Source: Carnobacterium alterfunditum DSM 5972 (GTDB taxonomy: Bacteria > Bacillota > Bacilli > Lactobacillales > Carnobacteriaceae). From it: DNA of 64,000 nucleotides. The stretch spans positions 1,427,001-1,491,000 of the forward strand of contig NZ_JQLG01000004.1 in NCBI RefSeq assembly GCF_000744115.1, in the 5' to 3' direction. Below are positions 50,285-58,980 of this stretch, piece after piece; the first letter of the stretch is position 1, and each line of letters starts with the position of its first letter. The notes beneath the pieces are model-generated. The model had not been told where the DNA came from. It did no database searches and saw only the letters and a list, made by a program, of their open reading frames with translations. The position numbers and the translations under genes are program-made.

Positions 50285-52805
50285 ATTGTTCCTTTTCTTT
50301 CCTCAATGCCTTCAATTCTCGTTCGTTGTCGTCTTTATTTAATACCTTAAAATTAGAACGTCCGCTCATTATTGAAGTGTTAGTTGTTTCCATTTCGTTG
50401 ATTTTGCTATCAAGTTTTTCAATATCAATTTGTGTCTCGTTATCATGGTTCACATAACATGTTTTTCTAGCTTTCTTATATGTCTCATCAAAAGCTATTC
50501 CATCATCTAAGAACACATATTCTTCTCGGTCATTATCTTCTTTTAGGAAGTAATCTAAAACGGATATCGCTGTTTGTCCTGTATGGCTCCAATCGTCTGT
50601 TTTCTCAATAAATTGGTTCAATCTTGTAACAAACATGCGTTGTGATAGCTTACTAGGTTTGCCAACTTCTTGCGACCATTTCACAAAATACTTGTAAACA
50701 AAATCTACTCTCAAACGTCCGCTCTTAAATGTTGAAAATACGTTTTCAAAGAAATCTGCAACAATATCATTTTCTAAGGTAAATTCACGCATTAGGTTTT
50801 CGGAAGCTTTTGGTTGAATGAATAGTGTGAAATCTTCAATTTGTAAAGCACACTGCATTATCCAACTTAGAATTTCTGGATCACGTGCATATTCACTTTT
50901 TATTTTTGGGTTGCCTTTACTACCTTTGTAGCTGTTTACAAATGGAACCATCAACATTCTTCTCTTGAAAGCGTCTGTTATATCTGATGTTCGCAAGTGT
51001 CCGTTTACTGATTGAACGACAAGGGGTGTACCTTGATATTTGAACCGTTTTAGTCCTTTAGGGTTTACACTGAACATATCGCCTGTAACGAGCGATTTTA
51101 GCACTCTAGGTTCATCTACAAAGCTTGAAGTGTCATTGTCATCGCCAATCACAATCTGGGCAGTTTCGATTCCTTCGGTCTGATGGTTTTGTTGCATTTC
51201 TTTAACAGTCAAGGGGAGGATATTGTCCTTTCCTACCAAAGAAGAAATAAATTCTTGGAAGGTTCCTTTTCCTGATCGCCCCATACCGCTATCACGTAAC
51301 AGTACAAATTGTTCTCTATTTTTCAATTGAATACTAGCACGAACAATCTGCCATAAAAGTGATTCGAGTTCTTTGTCATCGTTCGACCATTCTTGAAGCA
51401 TGTTGCTGAAAGTCCAACCATCACGCATAGGCTCGCTATCCATTTGAATGTAATTTGTATCAATTTTTGAAGTGAAAACAATTTCTGGATTATATGATTC
51501 TAACTCCATTGTTTCAAAGTTAAACAAACCGTTTCCAACACATATATAGTCACTACCTGCATATTTTTGTTTTATTTCAGATTCGTTTTTTAGATGGAAC
51601 ATGACGTTTTTCGCTAGTCTTTCAGTCAATGTATTTTCTACCCACGAGATAATTTTGAAGAAATAAGATTCTGTTGCTGTATAGATTCCTTCGTCTACTA
51701 AAAACATACTCACTGGATTTTCAATATTTCCAACAATTACAAAATCGAGATAGTCTTGAAGCACGTGTGCGACTTCTAAAGGCGTCAGTCTCGGTTTTTT
51801 AGTTTCAGCGTTATCTCTCTTACCCTGTGAGTACTCACGATCCGCACGTTCTTGGTTACCACGTTCAGTTAATTTGTGTTTTAGTTCTTCAAGAGTATTT
51901 ACATCTTGTTTTTGAACCTGCTTATTGTTATTGAAAAATTCTTTGAAAGAAACATTCAATCTACTGATAGCTTTATCTCTTTTGAAGTGTTCAATATTTT
52001 GATGTTGCCATTCTTGATTGTCACCTGCTAAAATTTGGATACATGTTTCTGCAATGTTCTCGGATATTTCCGCCACCTGTAAAGCATGTTTGACACACAT
52101 ATATGGTTTAAGGTAGTTATCCCTTTCTTGAAGCCACACTTCATTTCGAGTTGCATATTCAACTACAAGATCAATAGCTTCTTTATCCTCAATGTTAGTA
52201 AATGAATATTGTTTATTTTGGTTAGTTGTTTCTTTAATCGCAGTGACTTGTAAAAGTGCGTCAATTGGATAAGATTTTCCTTGATTGACAATGATATTAC
52301 TTTTATAATCATCTAAAGAACCATTGACGATTACTGGTAAACCCATATGCTGTGAATAGGTTTTTGAAGCTGTATCGCAAGGAAAAATACCAATCGTATC
52401 AATCATTGATTGAATAAGAGCCTCGTTCTCATTCTCAACATAGTTCCTTGACGGTTCAACGATCATTCTTAGTCTTGTATTATCGCTAGTATTTGATATA
52501 GTAGGATATATAAGATAGTTGTAAGAACCTAGCTTTTCTTTAACCACCTGCATAAACTCTACAATTGGTAGGGTTACCTTGTCGTAGTCCAATACGATCA
52601 AGGATTTATAAGATAAATTTTCGTTGGAACGTGTACTATTTTTTAGGTCGCCACTTAGAAAATACTTTGCGTTCTTTTTCTTTAGGGTTTCTTTATCTCC
52701 ACTCAAGATATCGGGTTCGTATTGAACCAAGTATTCAAAATCACTTAACAGTGTTTCAACTCGTGTGTATTTTTCGCTTCTTACGCCTGTTGTCAAATTT
52801 ATCAA
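50271..52805 (-). CDS. Primase/SF3 helicase replication protein (phage P4/D5-type)
   Basis: 844 residues. The N-terminal part resembles a primase-polymerase module, with the acidic motif LIVLDYDKV near residue 70 and TISNTSDNTRLRMIVEPSR. A D5-type middle domain follows (about 340-480). The superfamily 3 helicase has Walker A GMGRSGKGTF near 507, Walker B IVIGDDND near 551 and arginine-rich DAFKRRMLMVPF. The start is a TTG with a weak GAAAGAAG site. It would unwind and prime the element's DNA at the adjacent iterons. Replication protein plus origin suggests an inducible replicating satellite. Confidence 0.88.
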   Translation of the reverse strand: MINLTTGVRSEKYTRVETLLSDFEYLVQYEPDILSGDKETLKKKNAKYFLSGDLKNSTRSNENLSYKSLIVLDYDKVTLPIVEFMQVVKEKLGSYNYLIYPTISNTSDNTRLRMIVEPSRNYVENENEALIQSMIDTIGIFPCDTASKTYSQHMGLPVIVNGSLDDYKSNIIVNQGKSYPIDALLQVTAIKETTNQNKQYSFTNIEDKEAIDLVVEYATRNEVWLQERDNYLKPYMCVKHALQVAEISENIAETCIQILAGDNQEWQHQNIEHFKRDKAISRLNVSFKEFFNNNKQVQKQDVNTLEELKHKLTERGNQERADREYSQGKRDNAETKKPRLTPLEVAHVLQDYLDFVIVGNIENPVSMFLVDEGIYTATESYFFKIISWVENTLTERLAKNVMFHLKNESEIKQKYAGSDYICVGNGLFNFETMELESYNPEIVFTSKIDTNYIQMDSEPMRDGWTFSNMLQEWSNDDKELESLLWQIVRASIQLKNREQFVLLRDSGMGRSGKGTFQEFISSLVGKDNILPLTVKEMQQNHQTEGIETAQIVIGDDNDTSSFVDEPRVLKSLVTGDMFSVNPKGLKRFKYQGTPLVVQSVNGHLRTSDITDAFKRRMLMVPFVNSYKGSKGNPKIKSEYARDPEILSWIMQCALQIEDFTLFIQPKASENLMREFTLENDIVADFFENVFSTFKSGRLRVDFVYKYFVKWSQEVGKPSKLSQRMFVTRLNQFIEKTDDWSHTGQTAISVLDYFLKEDNDREEYVFLDDGIAFDETYKKARKTCYVNHDNETQIDIEKLDSKINEMETTNTSIMSGRSNFKVLNKDDNERELKALRKEKEQLMSR

Positions 52806-52900
52806 TTGAAGTCACTTCTTTCAAATTTAGTAGCCTTCACACATTTATACACATATCACATAGTCCTCCTCAAGACAGCGTAACGAGCATATCATTTTCA

Positions 52901-53206
52901 TTATGCTTCTAATTCTTCTAGCGGTGTATCGTCAATTTTTTCTAATAAAGAAAAATAGTTATCAAATGGATATGTTGGTTTTTCCTCTAAAACGTTCAAA
53001 ATCCGAATAACTTCCTCGGTTAAGTCGTCTAAAATCTGATATGAATCATCACTCAATGATTCAGTGGCATCATTCATAAAGTTTGTTAAATCTGCACAAA
53101 CATTTTGAAGATCTAAAGTTTCTTTTCTCAATGCTGTTACAATTTCATTCGTTTGCCCTGCTAGTTCTTGAATAATTTCATCTTTTTCGTTAGCTGTTTT
53201 GTTCAT
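52901..53206 (-). CDS. Acidic coiled protein of unknown function (satellite)
   Basis: 101 residues, very acidic, mostly helical (ELAGQTNEIVTALRKETLDL; LTEEVIRILNVLEEK). No catalytic motif. GGGAG precedes the ATG. It lies between the HTH gene and the replication gene in the leftward operon, where satellites often encode small regulatory or interference proteins. Family not recognised. Confidence 0.6.
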   Translation of the reverse strand: MNKTANEKDEIIQELAGQTNEIVTALRKETLDLQNVCADLTNFMNDATESLSDDSYQILDDLTEEVIRILNVLEEKPTYPFDNYFSLLEKIDDTPLEELEA

Positions 53207-53273
53207 GTTAAAAATCTCCCGTCATATTTTTATTTTTTGTTCTACCCAAGCAACGGACTTCCACGTACCGCTT

Positions 53274-53549
53274 TTATATTTTGTGATCCTGTAAGAATTT
53301 CTCTGCGTCTCTCATATCTATCATTGTTATTTGTTCAACATGGATTACCTTTAATCCTTTGGTTAGCCATTTAGCTAAAGTTCCATATGAGATTCCAATT
53401 TCTTCACAAAAATCTTTTTTCTTAAAATATCTTTTACCACCTTTGTTTTTGCTTTCTTCGGCTACATTTCCAAGCATTGTTTCTAAAAATTTGGCGATTT
53501 GTTCTTGAATTTCTTTCGAGAAAAGACCAAATGTTTGTTGTTCCATCAT
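53274..53549 (-). CDS. Small HTH protein, excisionase/AlpA-like
   Basis: 91 residues. The C-terminal half is a winged-helix DNA-binding motif of MerR/excisionase type: KKKDFCEEIGISYGTLAKWL, then IDMRDAEKFLQDHKI. AAGGAGG lies 6 bases ahead of ATGATG. First gene of the leftward operon, directly opposite the repressor. Likely directs excision or activates the operon; either would fit. Confidence 0.65.
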   Translation of the reverse strand: MMEQQTFGLFSKEIQEQIAKFLETMLGNVAEESKNKGGKRYFKKKDFCEEIGISYGTLAKWLTKGLKVIHVEQITMIDMRDAEKFLQDHKI

Positions 53550-53575
53550 TTTTTTACCTCCTTAATGGTTCGTTT

Positions 53576-53630
53576 GTACCTTTTTTAACTGGTATATACA
53601 TAGTATAAGGTACATACGTTACTTTGTCTA
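53576..53630 (-). promoter_or_regulatory. Leftward satellite promoter with inverted-repeat operator
   Basis: Minus strand: -35 TAGACA (53625-53630), 17-base spacer, -10 TATACT (53602-53607). Half-sites GTACCTT (53576-53582) and AAGGTAC (53607-53613) form a perfect 7-base inverted repeat; one touches the -10, the other covers the expected start. This fits repression by the divergent XRE protein. Confidence 0.6.
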
Positions 53631-53727
53631 CCTGAAAAATTCGATAAATGGGCTTATTTGATAAGTTTTTTTATATTTTCACTGATATATAGGCTTATTT
53701 AATGTTTTTAAGAGTGGAAAGGTTCAT

Positions 53728-53756
53728 TTGTTCTCTTTTTTATGATATATTATATA
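53728..53756 (+). promoter_or_regulatory. Probable repressor promoter
   Basis: TTGTTC, 17 bases, TATATA, 32 bases ahead of the repressor start. Upstream GGCTTATTT occurs twice (53651, 53692). Confidence 0.4.
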
Positions 53757-53787
53757 TGATAATTAACTAAAAGGAGGGGTGAGTGAA

Positions 53788-54186
53788 GTGTTGATAGGTG
53801 AAATGATTAAACAACTAAGGATAGAAAAAGGTTTGAAACAAAAAGAACTAGCTGAAGTAGTTGATATTTCTAGAGAGAGTATAGGTAACTACGAGCGAGG
53901 TACTAGAGCACCTAGTGCTGAAATAGCAAGCAGGATAGCAAATGCATTAGATGTTCCTGTTGGTGTTTTAATAGGGGAAGATGCAGATGTTATATTTTCA
54001 AAATTAATTGAACTAAATGATGGATTAGAAAATGGCTTTTCCTTAAATTATGATCCCATAGACAAGCATGAACAAACCTTGTTACGATCTGTAATTGATT
54101 ATATGAAGCAAAGTAAACAAAGAGAAATGGAAAAGTATTATCAGGGATTAGAACAAGGTAGAAAAGACAACACTGACAAGCCCTAA
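53788..54186 (+). CDS. XRE-family repressor (Stl/CI-like)
   Basis: 132 residues. The N-terminal HTH (IKQLRIEKGLKQKELAEVVD, then SRESIGNYERGTRAPS) is a classic lambda-repressor fold; the short C-terminal part (PIDKHEQTLLRSVIDYMKQS) lacks a LexA/CI peptidase motif. A self-cleaving SOS response is therefore unlikely, and derepression by a helper-phage protein, as with SaPI Stl, is plausible. The GTG at 53788 lies 8 bases after AAGGAGGGG; a GTG at 53779 overlaps that site. Confidence 0.8.
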   Translation: MLIGEMIKQLRIEKGLKQKELAEVVDISRESIGNYERGTRAPSAEIASRIANALDVPVGVLIGEDADVIFSKLIELNDGLENGFSLNYDPIDKHEQTLLRSVIDYMKQSKQREMEKYYQGLEQGRKDNTDKP

Positions 54187-54397
54187 ACAGTGCTTACAGC
54201 ACTCTCAAAGGCTTCAACCAATCTACAACATACTTTTACTTTATATAGAAGAAACATTGTCATAGGCTCTTGAATAACCACCTAAAACATTGTTTACAAT
54301 AAGCAGGGTAACGATATATAATAGGCAAATAGTTACTTAAATACCTTATAGCCCCAAGCAAAAACTTCCACGTTATGCTTCAAAAGGGGAAACAATA

Positions 54398-55549
54398 ATG
54401 GCAAATATTAAAAAGTATATTAAAAAAGATGGTTCTACGGCATATGAATTTAGTTTGTATCTAGGCATGGATCACGTTACTGGTAAAAAGCGTAGAACGA
54501 CAAGGCGAGGTTTTACGTCCTTAAAGGGTGCTAAAACTGCTATGAATAGACTGCAATACAAGGTACAAGAGAACGGGTTTAAGAAGCAAAAGAGTTATAC
54601 CTATAATGAAATCTATCTGTTATGGATTGAGCAGTATAAAAACACTGTCAAAGAAAGTACGCTGCAAAAGACAACTAAGCTATTTGAACATCATATTTTG
54701 CCCTTATTTAGTGATTTAAGGATAGATAAGGTAGACACTGCATATTGTCAAAAGGGTATAAACAAGTGGTTCAAAAAAGGCTTAACAAGCTATAAGATAC
54801 TACTTCGATACACTTCAAAAGTCTTTAAAATGGCGGTCAATATGAACATTATTGAAACAGATCCTACTGCAAAAGTAACGGTTCCTGTTAAAAGAGAAAA
54901 TGAAGTTATTGAAAAGTTACCTCGATTTTACGATAAGGAAGAACTGGAACAATTCTTTTCTTCACTTGCAAAAGAGGGTAACAAAAAAAACCTAGCACTT
55001 TTTAGGGCGTTAGCCTTTAGTGGTGCTAGGATAGGCGAGATTTTAGCCCTTGAATGGCGTGACATAGACTTTAACGCAAGTACCTTATCAGTCAACAAGA
55101 CGCTTACAAGGGGCTTGAACAATCGCTTAATGGTAGACGTTCCCAAAACTAGAAAGTCAATTCGTGTGATAAGTTTAGATCCTATCACTATGCAGGTTTT
55201 GAGAGTATGGAAATTAGAACAAGCTGAAAGCTATTTCAAATTAGGGTTCAATACTGGTAGGATCAAGCAACCTGTGTTTACAAACAGTAAAAATGCTTAT
55301 ATAAACAGCTCCAAAATTTATAGAGATTACAGCAGAGTAGTGAAAAAGTATGACCTTAAGAAAATCAACATACATGGCTTTAGGCACACACATTGCAGTT
55401 TATTATTTGAAGCAGGTGCGAGCTTGAAAGAAGTACAAGACAGATTAGGTCATACAGACGTTCAAACTACTATGAATATCTACGCTCACGTAACGAAAAG
55501 AGCTAAAGATGAGACAGCTTCTAAGTTTGCGGATCATGTCGGTTTTTAA
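54398..55549 (+). CDS. int: Site-specific tyrosine integrase
   Basis: 383 residues. N-terminal arm-binding domain (IKKYIKKDGSTAYEFSLYLG; RRTTRRGFTSLKGAKTA), SAM-like core domain and catalytic domain with Arg in FSGARIGEILALEW (near 211), HGFRHTH (near 330), LGHTDVQTT and Tyr in MNIYAHVTK. AAAAGGGGA precedes the ATG. The gene ends next to paired 12-base repeats and 110 bases from attR, the normal layout. It integrates into ssrA. The 210 bases before it show a small hairpin (CAGTGCTTACAGCACTC) but no gene. Confidence 0.95.
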   Translation: MANIKKYIKKDGSTAYEFSLYLGMDHVTGKKRRTTRRGFTSLKGAKTAMNRLQYKVQENGFKKQKSYTYNEIYLLWIEQYKNTVKESTLQKTTKLFEHHILPLFSDLRIDKVDTAYCQKGINKWFKKGLTSYKILLRYTSKVFKMAVNMNIIETDPTAKVTVPVKRENEVIEKLPRFYDKEELEQFFSSLAKEGNKKNLALFRALAFSGARIGEILALEWRDIDFNASTLSVNKTLTRGLNNRLMVDVPKTRKSIRVISLDPITMQVLRVWKLEQAESYFKLGFNTGRIKQPVFTNSKNAYINSSKIYRDYSRVVKKYDLKKINIHGFRHTHCSLLFEAGASLKEVQDRLGHTDVQTTMNIYAHVTKRAKDETASKFADHVGF

Positions 55550-55551
55550 TT

Positions 55552-55575
55552 AGGGGTAGTCAAAAGGGTAGTCAA
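55552..55575 (+). repeat. Tandem 12-bp repeat, probable integrase arm sites (right)
   Basis: AGGGGTAGTCAA then AAGGGTAGTCAA, beginning just after the integrase stop. Same unit and orientation as at 46702-46725. Confidence 0.65.
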
Positions 55576-55658
55576 TGCAGAAATGAATACAGCAAAAAGG
55601 TTGTGAAACGTTGATTTAAAGGCGTTTATAAGGTGTCTACTGCTATTTAGCATAGAAA

Positions 55659-55673
55659 CCCCTCGCTTCCATC
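55659..55673 (+). other. attR core
   Basis: CCCCTCGCTTCCATC, identical to 46592-46606. The sequence downstream (GAGTCAAACTAAATAAG) is chromosomal. Confidence 0.85.
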
Positions 55674-55687
55674 GAGTCAAACTAAAT

Positions 55688-55746
55688 AAGTTGTTAAAAC
55701 GTTGATACAGGAGTATCTTTAAGGCGTTTTAACGGCTTATTTTTTT
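55688..55746 (+). terminator. Native ssrA terminator, displaced by integration
   Basis: AAGTTGTTAAAACG / CGTTTTAACGGCTT stem enclosing an inner GATAC/GTATC hairpin, then ATTTTTTT. It lies 15 bases past attR, so before integration it would have ended ssrA. A degenerate likeness (GTTGTGAAACGTTGAT ... AAAGGCGTTTATAAGG) occurs inside the element near 55602-55635. Confidence 0.7.
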
Positions 55747-56005
55747 GGCTGTATAATTTTTAGTATTGATAGAATTAATCTAATGGCATTACTTACCCAA
55801 ATTTCTGGAGGAATAGGGTTGCTTGTAGCCATGTATAAGATTCAATGAGAATTACAAAACGTTGGCGCTTCAGCGATTGGGTTTTGTTTGAAGCTTGAAA
55901 GTCTGTAAGACCAAAGGCTTAAAGGCGGTCCAATGGCTCCACAAGCAAACCCGTCCATTCCAGAAGAAATTTTTTTGAAGCATCCACACTATTTGTTATA
56001 GAACC
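55747..56005 (-). repeat. Full-length MITE-like repeat (copy B, inverted)
   Basis: Ends GGCTGTATAATTTTTAG and ACACTATTTGTTATAGAACC; aligns along its whole length, in reverse orientation, with 42965-43225. Long identical runs include TAATGGCATTACTTACCCAA, and GCGCTTCAGCGATT with its flanks. The stretch from here to ald (56006-56257) shows no gene; a minus-strand fragment (ATEKIKEKIAEKLANYVDF then stop, about 56040) may be a remnant tail. Confidence 0.8.
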
Positions 56006-56192
56006 TTTTTTTTGGATACATCTATATCCACGTCTATTCTTAAAAATCCACGTAGTTTGCGAGCTTTTCAGCAATTTTTTCTTTAATCTTTTCAGTCGCA
56101 TGAACTCAGATAGCCATTACCATTTGAATATTTCAGCGGTTAAACGGTGGAAGAATATAGAGTGGGCGCGTCGAAATGTTTGGGTTTTATAT

Positions 56193-56207
56193 TTGTAAGC
56201 GTTACAA
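56193..56207 (+). promoter_or_regulatory. Palindromic cre-like site ahead of ald
   Basis: TTGTAAGCGTTACAA has perfect six-base arms around GCG. It resembles a CcpA site shortened by one base. Located 51 bases upstream of the ald ATG. Confidence 0.35.
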
Positions 56208-56257
56208 TAAAGGGGCAAGATGTTAGAGTTGACGCAAAAAAAAGGAGGATACATATT

Positions 56258-57373
56258 ATGAAAATTGGAATACCAAGGGAAATTAAAAACAATGAAAATC
56301 GAGTTGCTATTTCGCCAGCAGGCGTTAAAAGTCTTGTGAGCAATGGTCATGAAGTTATGATTGAAGTAAATGCAGGTAAAGCAGCTGGATTTCCAGATGA
56401 AGAATATAAATCAGCAGGTGCCGTATTAATTGAAGAAGCTGCACAAGTTTGGAATGCTAAAATGATCATAAAAGTTAAAGAACCGATATCAACAGAGTAC
56501 AAGTATTTTAAAAAAGGAATGATCCTTTTCACGTACTTACATTTAGCTCCAGCATTAGAATTAACTAAAGCATTGTTGGACTCAGGAGTTACTGCTATTG
56601 GTTATGAAACAATGGTTGGAAAAGATGGAACATTGCCTCTTTTAACTCCTATGAGTCAAATTGCCGGCAGAATGGCTGCACAAATTGGAGCCGAATTTCT
56701 TGAGAGCGTAAACCAAGGTAAAGGTATCTTGTTGGGTGGAGTACCAGGAGTACAAAAAGGAAAAGTAACTATCATCGGCGGCGGAGTTTCAGGAACAAAT
56801 GCGGCTAAAATTGCAATCGGTCTTGGAGCAGATGTGACGATTTTAGATGTGAATCCAAAACGTTTAGAAGAGTTGGATGATTTGTTCGAAAATAAAATCA
56901 ATACACTTATGTCAAATGAATTGAATATTGCAAAATCAGTCAAAGAAGCAGATTTAGTTATCGGTGCTGTATTGATCCCAGGTTCAAAAGCTCCAACATT
57001 AGTGACCGAAGAAATGGTCAAACAAATGGAAGCAGGTTCTGTTATCGTTGATATAGCAGTTGACCAGGGTGGTATTATTGAAACAGCTTCCGAAGTGACA
57101 ACACATGATAATCCGGTTTATCTAAAACATGGAGTCGTTCATTATGCTGTTGCAAATATGCCAGGTGCTGTTCCTAAGACTGCTACGTTAGCTTTAACTA
57201 ATGTAACGATTCCTTATGCAGTACAAATCGCAAATAAAGGATTAGTCAAAGCGGCTAAAGAAAATTCAACAATTTATACAGGTATCAACGTTATGGACGG
57301 AAAATTAACTAAAAAAGAAGTTGCACATGCTTTGGATATTCCTTTTCATGAAGCTTTGAACTCATTTAATTAA
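56258..57373 (+). CDS. ald: Alanine dehydrogenase
   Basis: NAD-dependent interconversion of alanine and pyruvate, 371 residues, normal length. N-terminal [20 protein letters not shown], catalytic region INGYETMV-like (here [12 protein letters not shown]), nucleotide-binding [20 protein letters not shown] near residue 174 and [12 protein letters not shown]. The ATG at 56258 lies 9 bases after AAAGGAGG; earlier in-frame starts lack a site. Monocistronic. Confidence 0.95.
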   Translation: MKIGIPREIKNNENRVAISPAGVKSLVSNGHEVMIEVNAGKAAGFPDEEYKSAGAVLIEEAAQVWNAKMIIKVKEPISTEYKYFKKGMILFTYLHLAPALELTKALLDSGVTAIGYETMVGKDGTLPLLTPMSQIAGRMAAQIGAEFLESVNQGKGILLGGVPGVQKGKVTIIGGGVSGTNAAKIAIGLGADVTILDVNPKRLEELDDLFENKINTLMSNELNIAKSVKEADLVIGAVLIPGSKAPTLVTEEMVKQMEAGSVIVDIAVDQGGIIETASEVTTHDNPVYLKHGVVHYAVANMPGAVPKTATLALTNVTIPYAVQIANKGLVKAAKENSTIYTGINVMDGKLTKKEVAHALDIPFHEALNSFN

Positions 57374-57463
57374 TAGAGGCTTTATTATCTGAATAAATAA
57401 ATGAATTTTTTCCCGAAATGCAGTATACTGATTAGAGAAACTAACTGCAAAAGGAGCATTCAA

Positions 57464-57694
57464 ATGTCTAAAGGAAATAAAAAAGTTCAAGTTGAAGTAA
57501 AAGAAACCCCTAATAACAGAGAAGGTTTAACTGAGTTAGAGTTATATGTGAATGGTAAAAAAATTGGTCAATTGCAACAAAAAGAAGGCCAGACAGTTAC
57601 TATAACAACTAATTCAGGAACAGAATCTAAAGCTAGATCTGTCGATGATGGAATAAATAAATTAATCATGGACTATAATTTATACCAAATGTAA
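57464..57694 (+). CDS. DUF2969 family small protein
   Basis: 76 residues, beta-rich, found across Lactobacillales in this size (KVQVEVKETPNNREGLTELE; LYVNGKKIGQL). Function unknown. The ATG at 57464 follows AAAGGAG; a -10-like TATACT lies near 57424. A strong terminator follows, so it is a single-gene unit. Confidence 0.75.
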   Translation: MSKGNKKVQVEVKETPNNREGLTELELYVNGKKIGQLQQKEGQTVTITTNSGTESKARSVDDGINKLIMDYNLYQM

Positions 57695-57697
57695 GTC

Positions 57698-57735
57698 AAA
57701 AAAATCAATCCTGTTTTTCAGGATTGATTTTTTTT
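57698..57735 (+). terminator. Terminator after the DUF2969 gene
   Basis: Stem AAAAAATCAATCCTG / CAGGATTGATTTTTT, 5-base loop. Confidence 0.92.
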
Positions 57736-57827
57736 ATGATTTGGCATTATCTAAAAGCTTCCTAAATGCTTTTTAAATTCAATTATGCTATGCTTTTTTT
57801 ATACATAATGTAAAGGACGTGGCCGCT

Positions 57828-58814
57828 GTGAAGACAAATACCGAACAAGCTTATTTTAAAGATAAATTAAAGTTTTTCCTAGAAGTCATTAAACCTAATT
57901 TGGGACGAGCTGAAGTTTCCTCTAATGCAGCTGAGTTAGCATACTTTACGCTATTATCTTTATTTCCTATTTTATTAGTTATAGCTAATATTATCCCGCT
58001 TTTTCCGATCAAAGCATCAGATATATTGCCGATGTTAGAAACAGGTGTCCCACCAGATATTTACAATGTCCTAGCACCGATACTAGAAAATTATTTAAGT
58101 AGTTCAAGTGGAGGAGCTATTTCTATCGGACTTATCACGTCATTATGGGCTGCTAGTAAAGCTTTTAACGCATTACAAAATGTGTTGAATAGTGTTTATG
58201 GAGTGGAAAAGAGAGAAAATTTCATAATCGTTCGATTAGTATCATTTCTAGTTCAGTTGGCTATCGTAGCTATCGTAGGATCATTGGTTTTTGCCTTTGT
58301 TTTTGGAGAACAAATTCTGTTGCTCATCCAAGATTTTGTGGGGATCGATTTGGGGATCATTCTGCAAGTATTGAGCTATAGATGGTTAGTTTTATTCATT
58401 GTCTTGACGCTCGTGTTAACAATGGTTTACTTTTTAGTACCAAATAACCGTTTGAATATTAAATATGCTTTTCCAGGAGCTGTATTTACTACAATAGGTT
58501 GGTTGGTTCTATCCGAAGCATTTACGCTTTATATTCGATTTGCTGGAGGAGAAGCAGCTGCTAGTGCAACATTTGGGGTGTTTATTGTTTTGATGGTGTG
58601 GCTCTATTTATCGGCGATCATTTTACTATTAGGCGGGCTGATCAATACGATTTACTTTGAATATAAAATAGGTAAATCAGTCAATGAAGCTAAGCTCGAA
58701 AAAGATGAAGCTGAAAAAGACGACAGACCAAAAGAATATCCAGACAATTCAGATTCGATTCAACATAAAAAATTACTGAAAGTGAAAACGGTCGAAAAAC
58801 AAAAGGAAAACTGA
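57828..58814 (+). CDS. YihY/BrkB-family membrane protein
   Basis: 328 residues with six hydrophobic segments. Family motifs: LAYFTLLSLFPILLVIANI near residue 38 and KAFNALQNVLNSVYGVEKRE near 110. Once annotated as RNase BN, now regarded as membrane proteins of unknown role. The polar C-terminal tail is acidic then basic. GTG at 57828 is chosen because it lies 10 bases after AAAGGA; a GTG at 57819 is too close to that site. Confidence 0.85.
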   Translation: MKTNTEQAYFKDKLKFFLEVIKPNLGRAEVSSNAAELAYFTLLSLFPILLVIANIIPLFPIKASDILPMLETGVPPDIYNVLAPILENYLSSSSGGAISIGLITSLWAASKAFNALQNVLNSVYGVEKRENFIIVRLVSFLVQLAIVAIVGSLVFAFVFGEQILLLIQDFVGIDLGIILQVLSYRWLVLFIVLTLVLTMVYFLVPNNRLNIKYAFPGAVFTTIGWLVLSEAFTLYIRFAGGEAAASATFGVFIVLMVWLYLSAIILLLGGLINTIYFEYKIGKSVNEAKLEKDEAEKDDRPKEYPDNSDSIQHKKLLKVKTVEKQKEN

Positions 58815-58848
58815 TTCTTTAATTGGTTTTCCTTTTGTTTAATTTTTT
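58797..58848 (+). terminator. Terminator overlapping the end of the YihY gene
   Basis: Perfect 15-base stem AAACAAAAGGAAAAC / GTTTTCCTTTTGTTT; the left arm lies within the last codons, the stop codon is in the loop, T6 follows. Confidence 0.9.
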
Positions 58849-58980
58849 CTAGAGAGGCAGCACTGTAAGATTTTTCTAAGAAAGACAAGAAGTCTTTTTT
58901 TTAGATCTGATTTCTTATATAATGAATGAAGTTTGATAAAGAAATTTTTGACAGATAGGACACAAGGAGAATTTTAAAAA

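Larger units (their letters stand above)
46592..55673. mobile_element. Phage-satellite (PICI-like) element integrated in the ssrA 3' end
   Basis: About 9.1 kb bounded by 15-base direct repeats CCCCTCGCTTCCATC. The layout is that of Gram-positive phage-inducible islands: integrase and XRE repressor on the + strand, and a divergent minus-strand operon of small HTH protein, coiled protein, primase-helicase, origin-like iterons, small protein, HK97-type capsid protein and zinc-ribbon membrane protein. Terminase, portal, protease, tail and lysis genes are absent. It could instead be a heavily decayed prophage; the intact frames and intact replication module argue against simple decay. Confidence 0.82.

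Noticed and set aside
46592-55673. Ordinary complete prophage
   Set aside because: No terminase, portal, protease, tail, holin or lysin gene; size about 9 kb.
46592-55673. Integrative conjugative element
   Set aside because: No relaxase, coupling protein or type IV secretion genes.
55919-56101. Sixty-codon minus-strand ORF near the ald gene
   Set aside because: More than half of it lies in the MITE-like repeat; no ribosome site.
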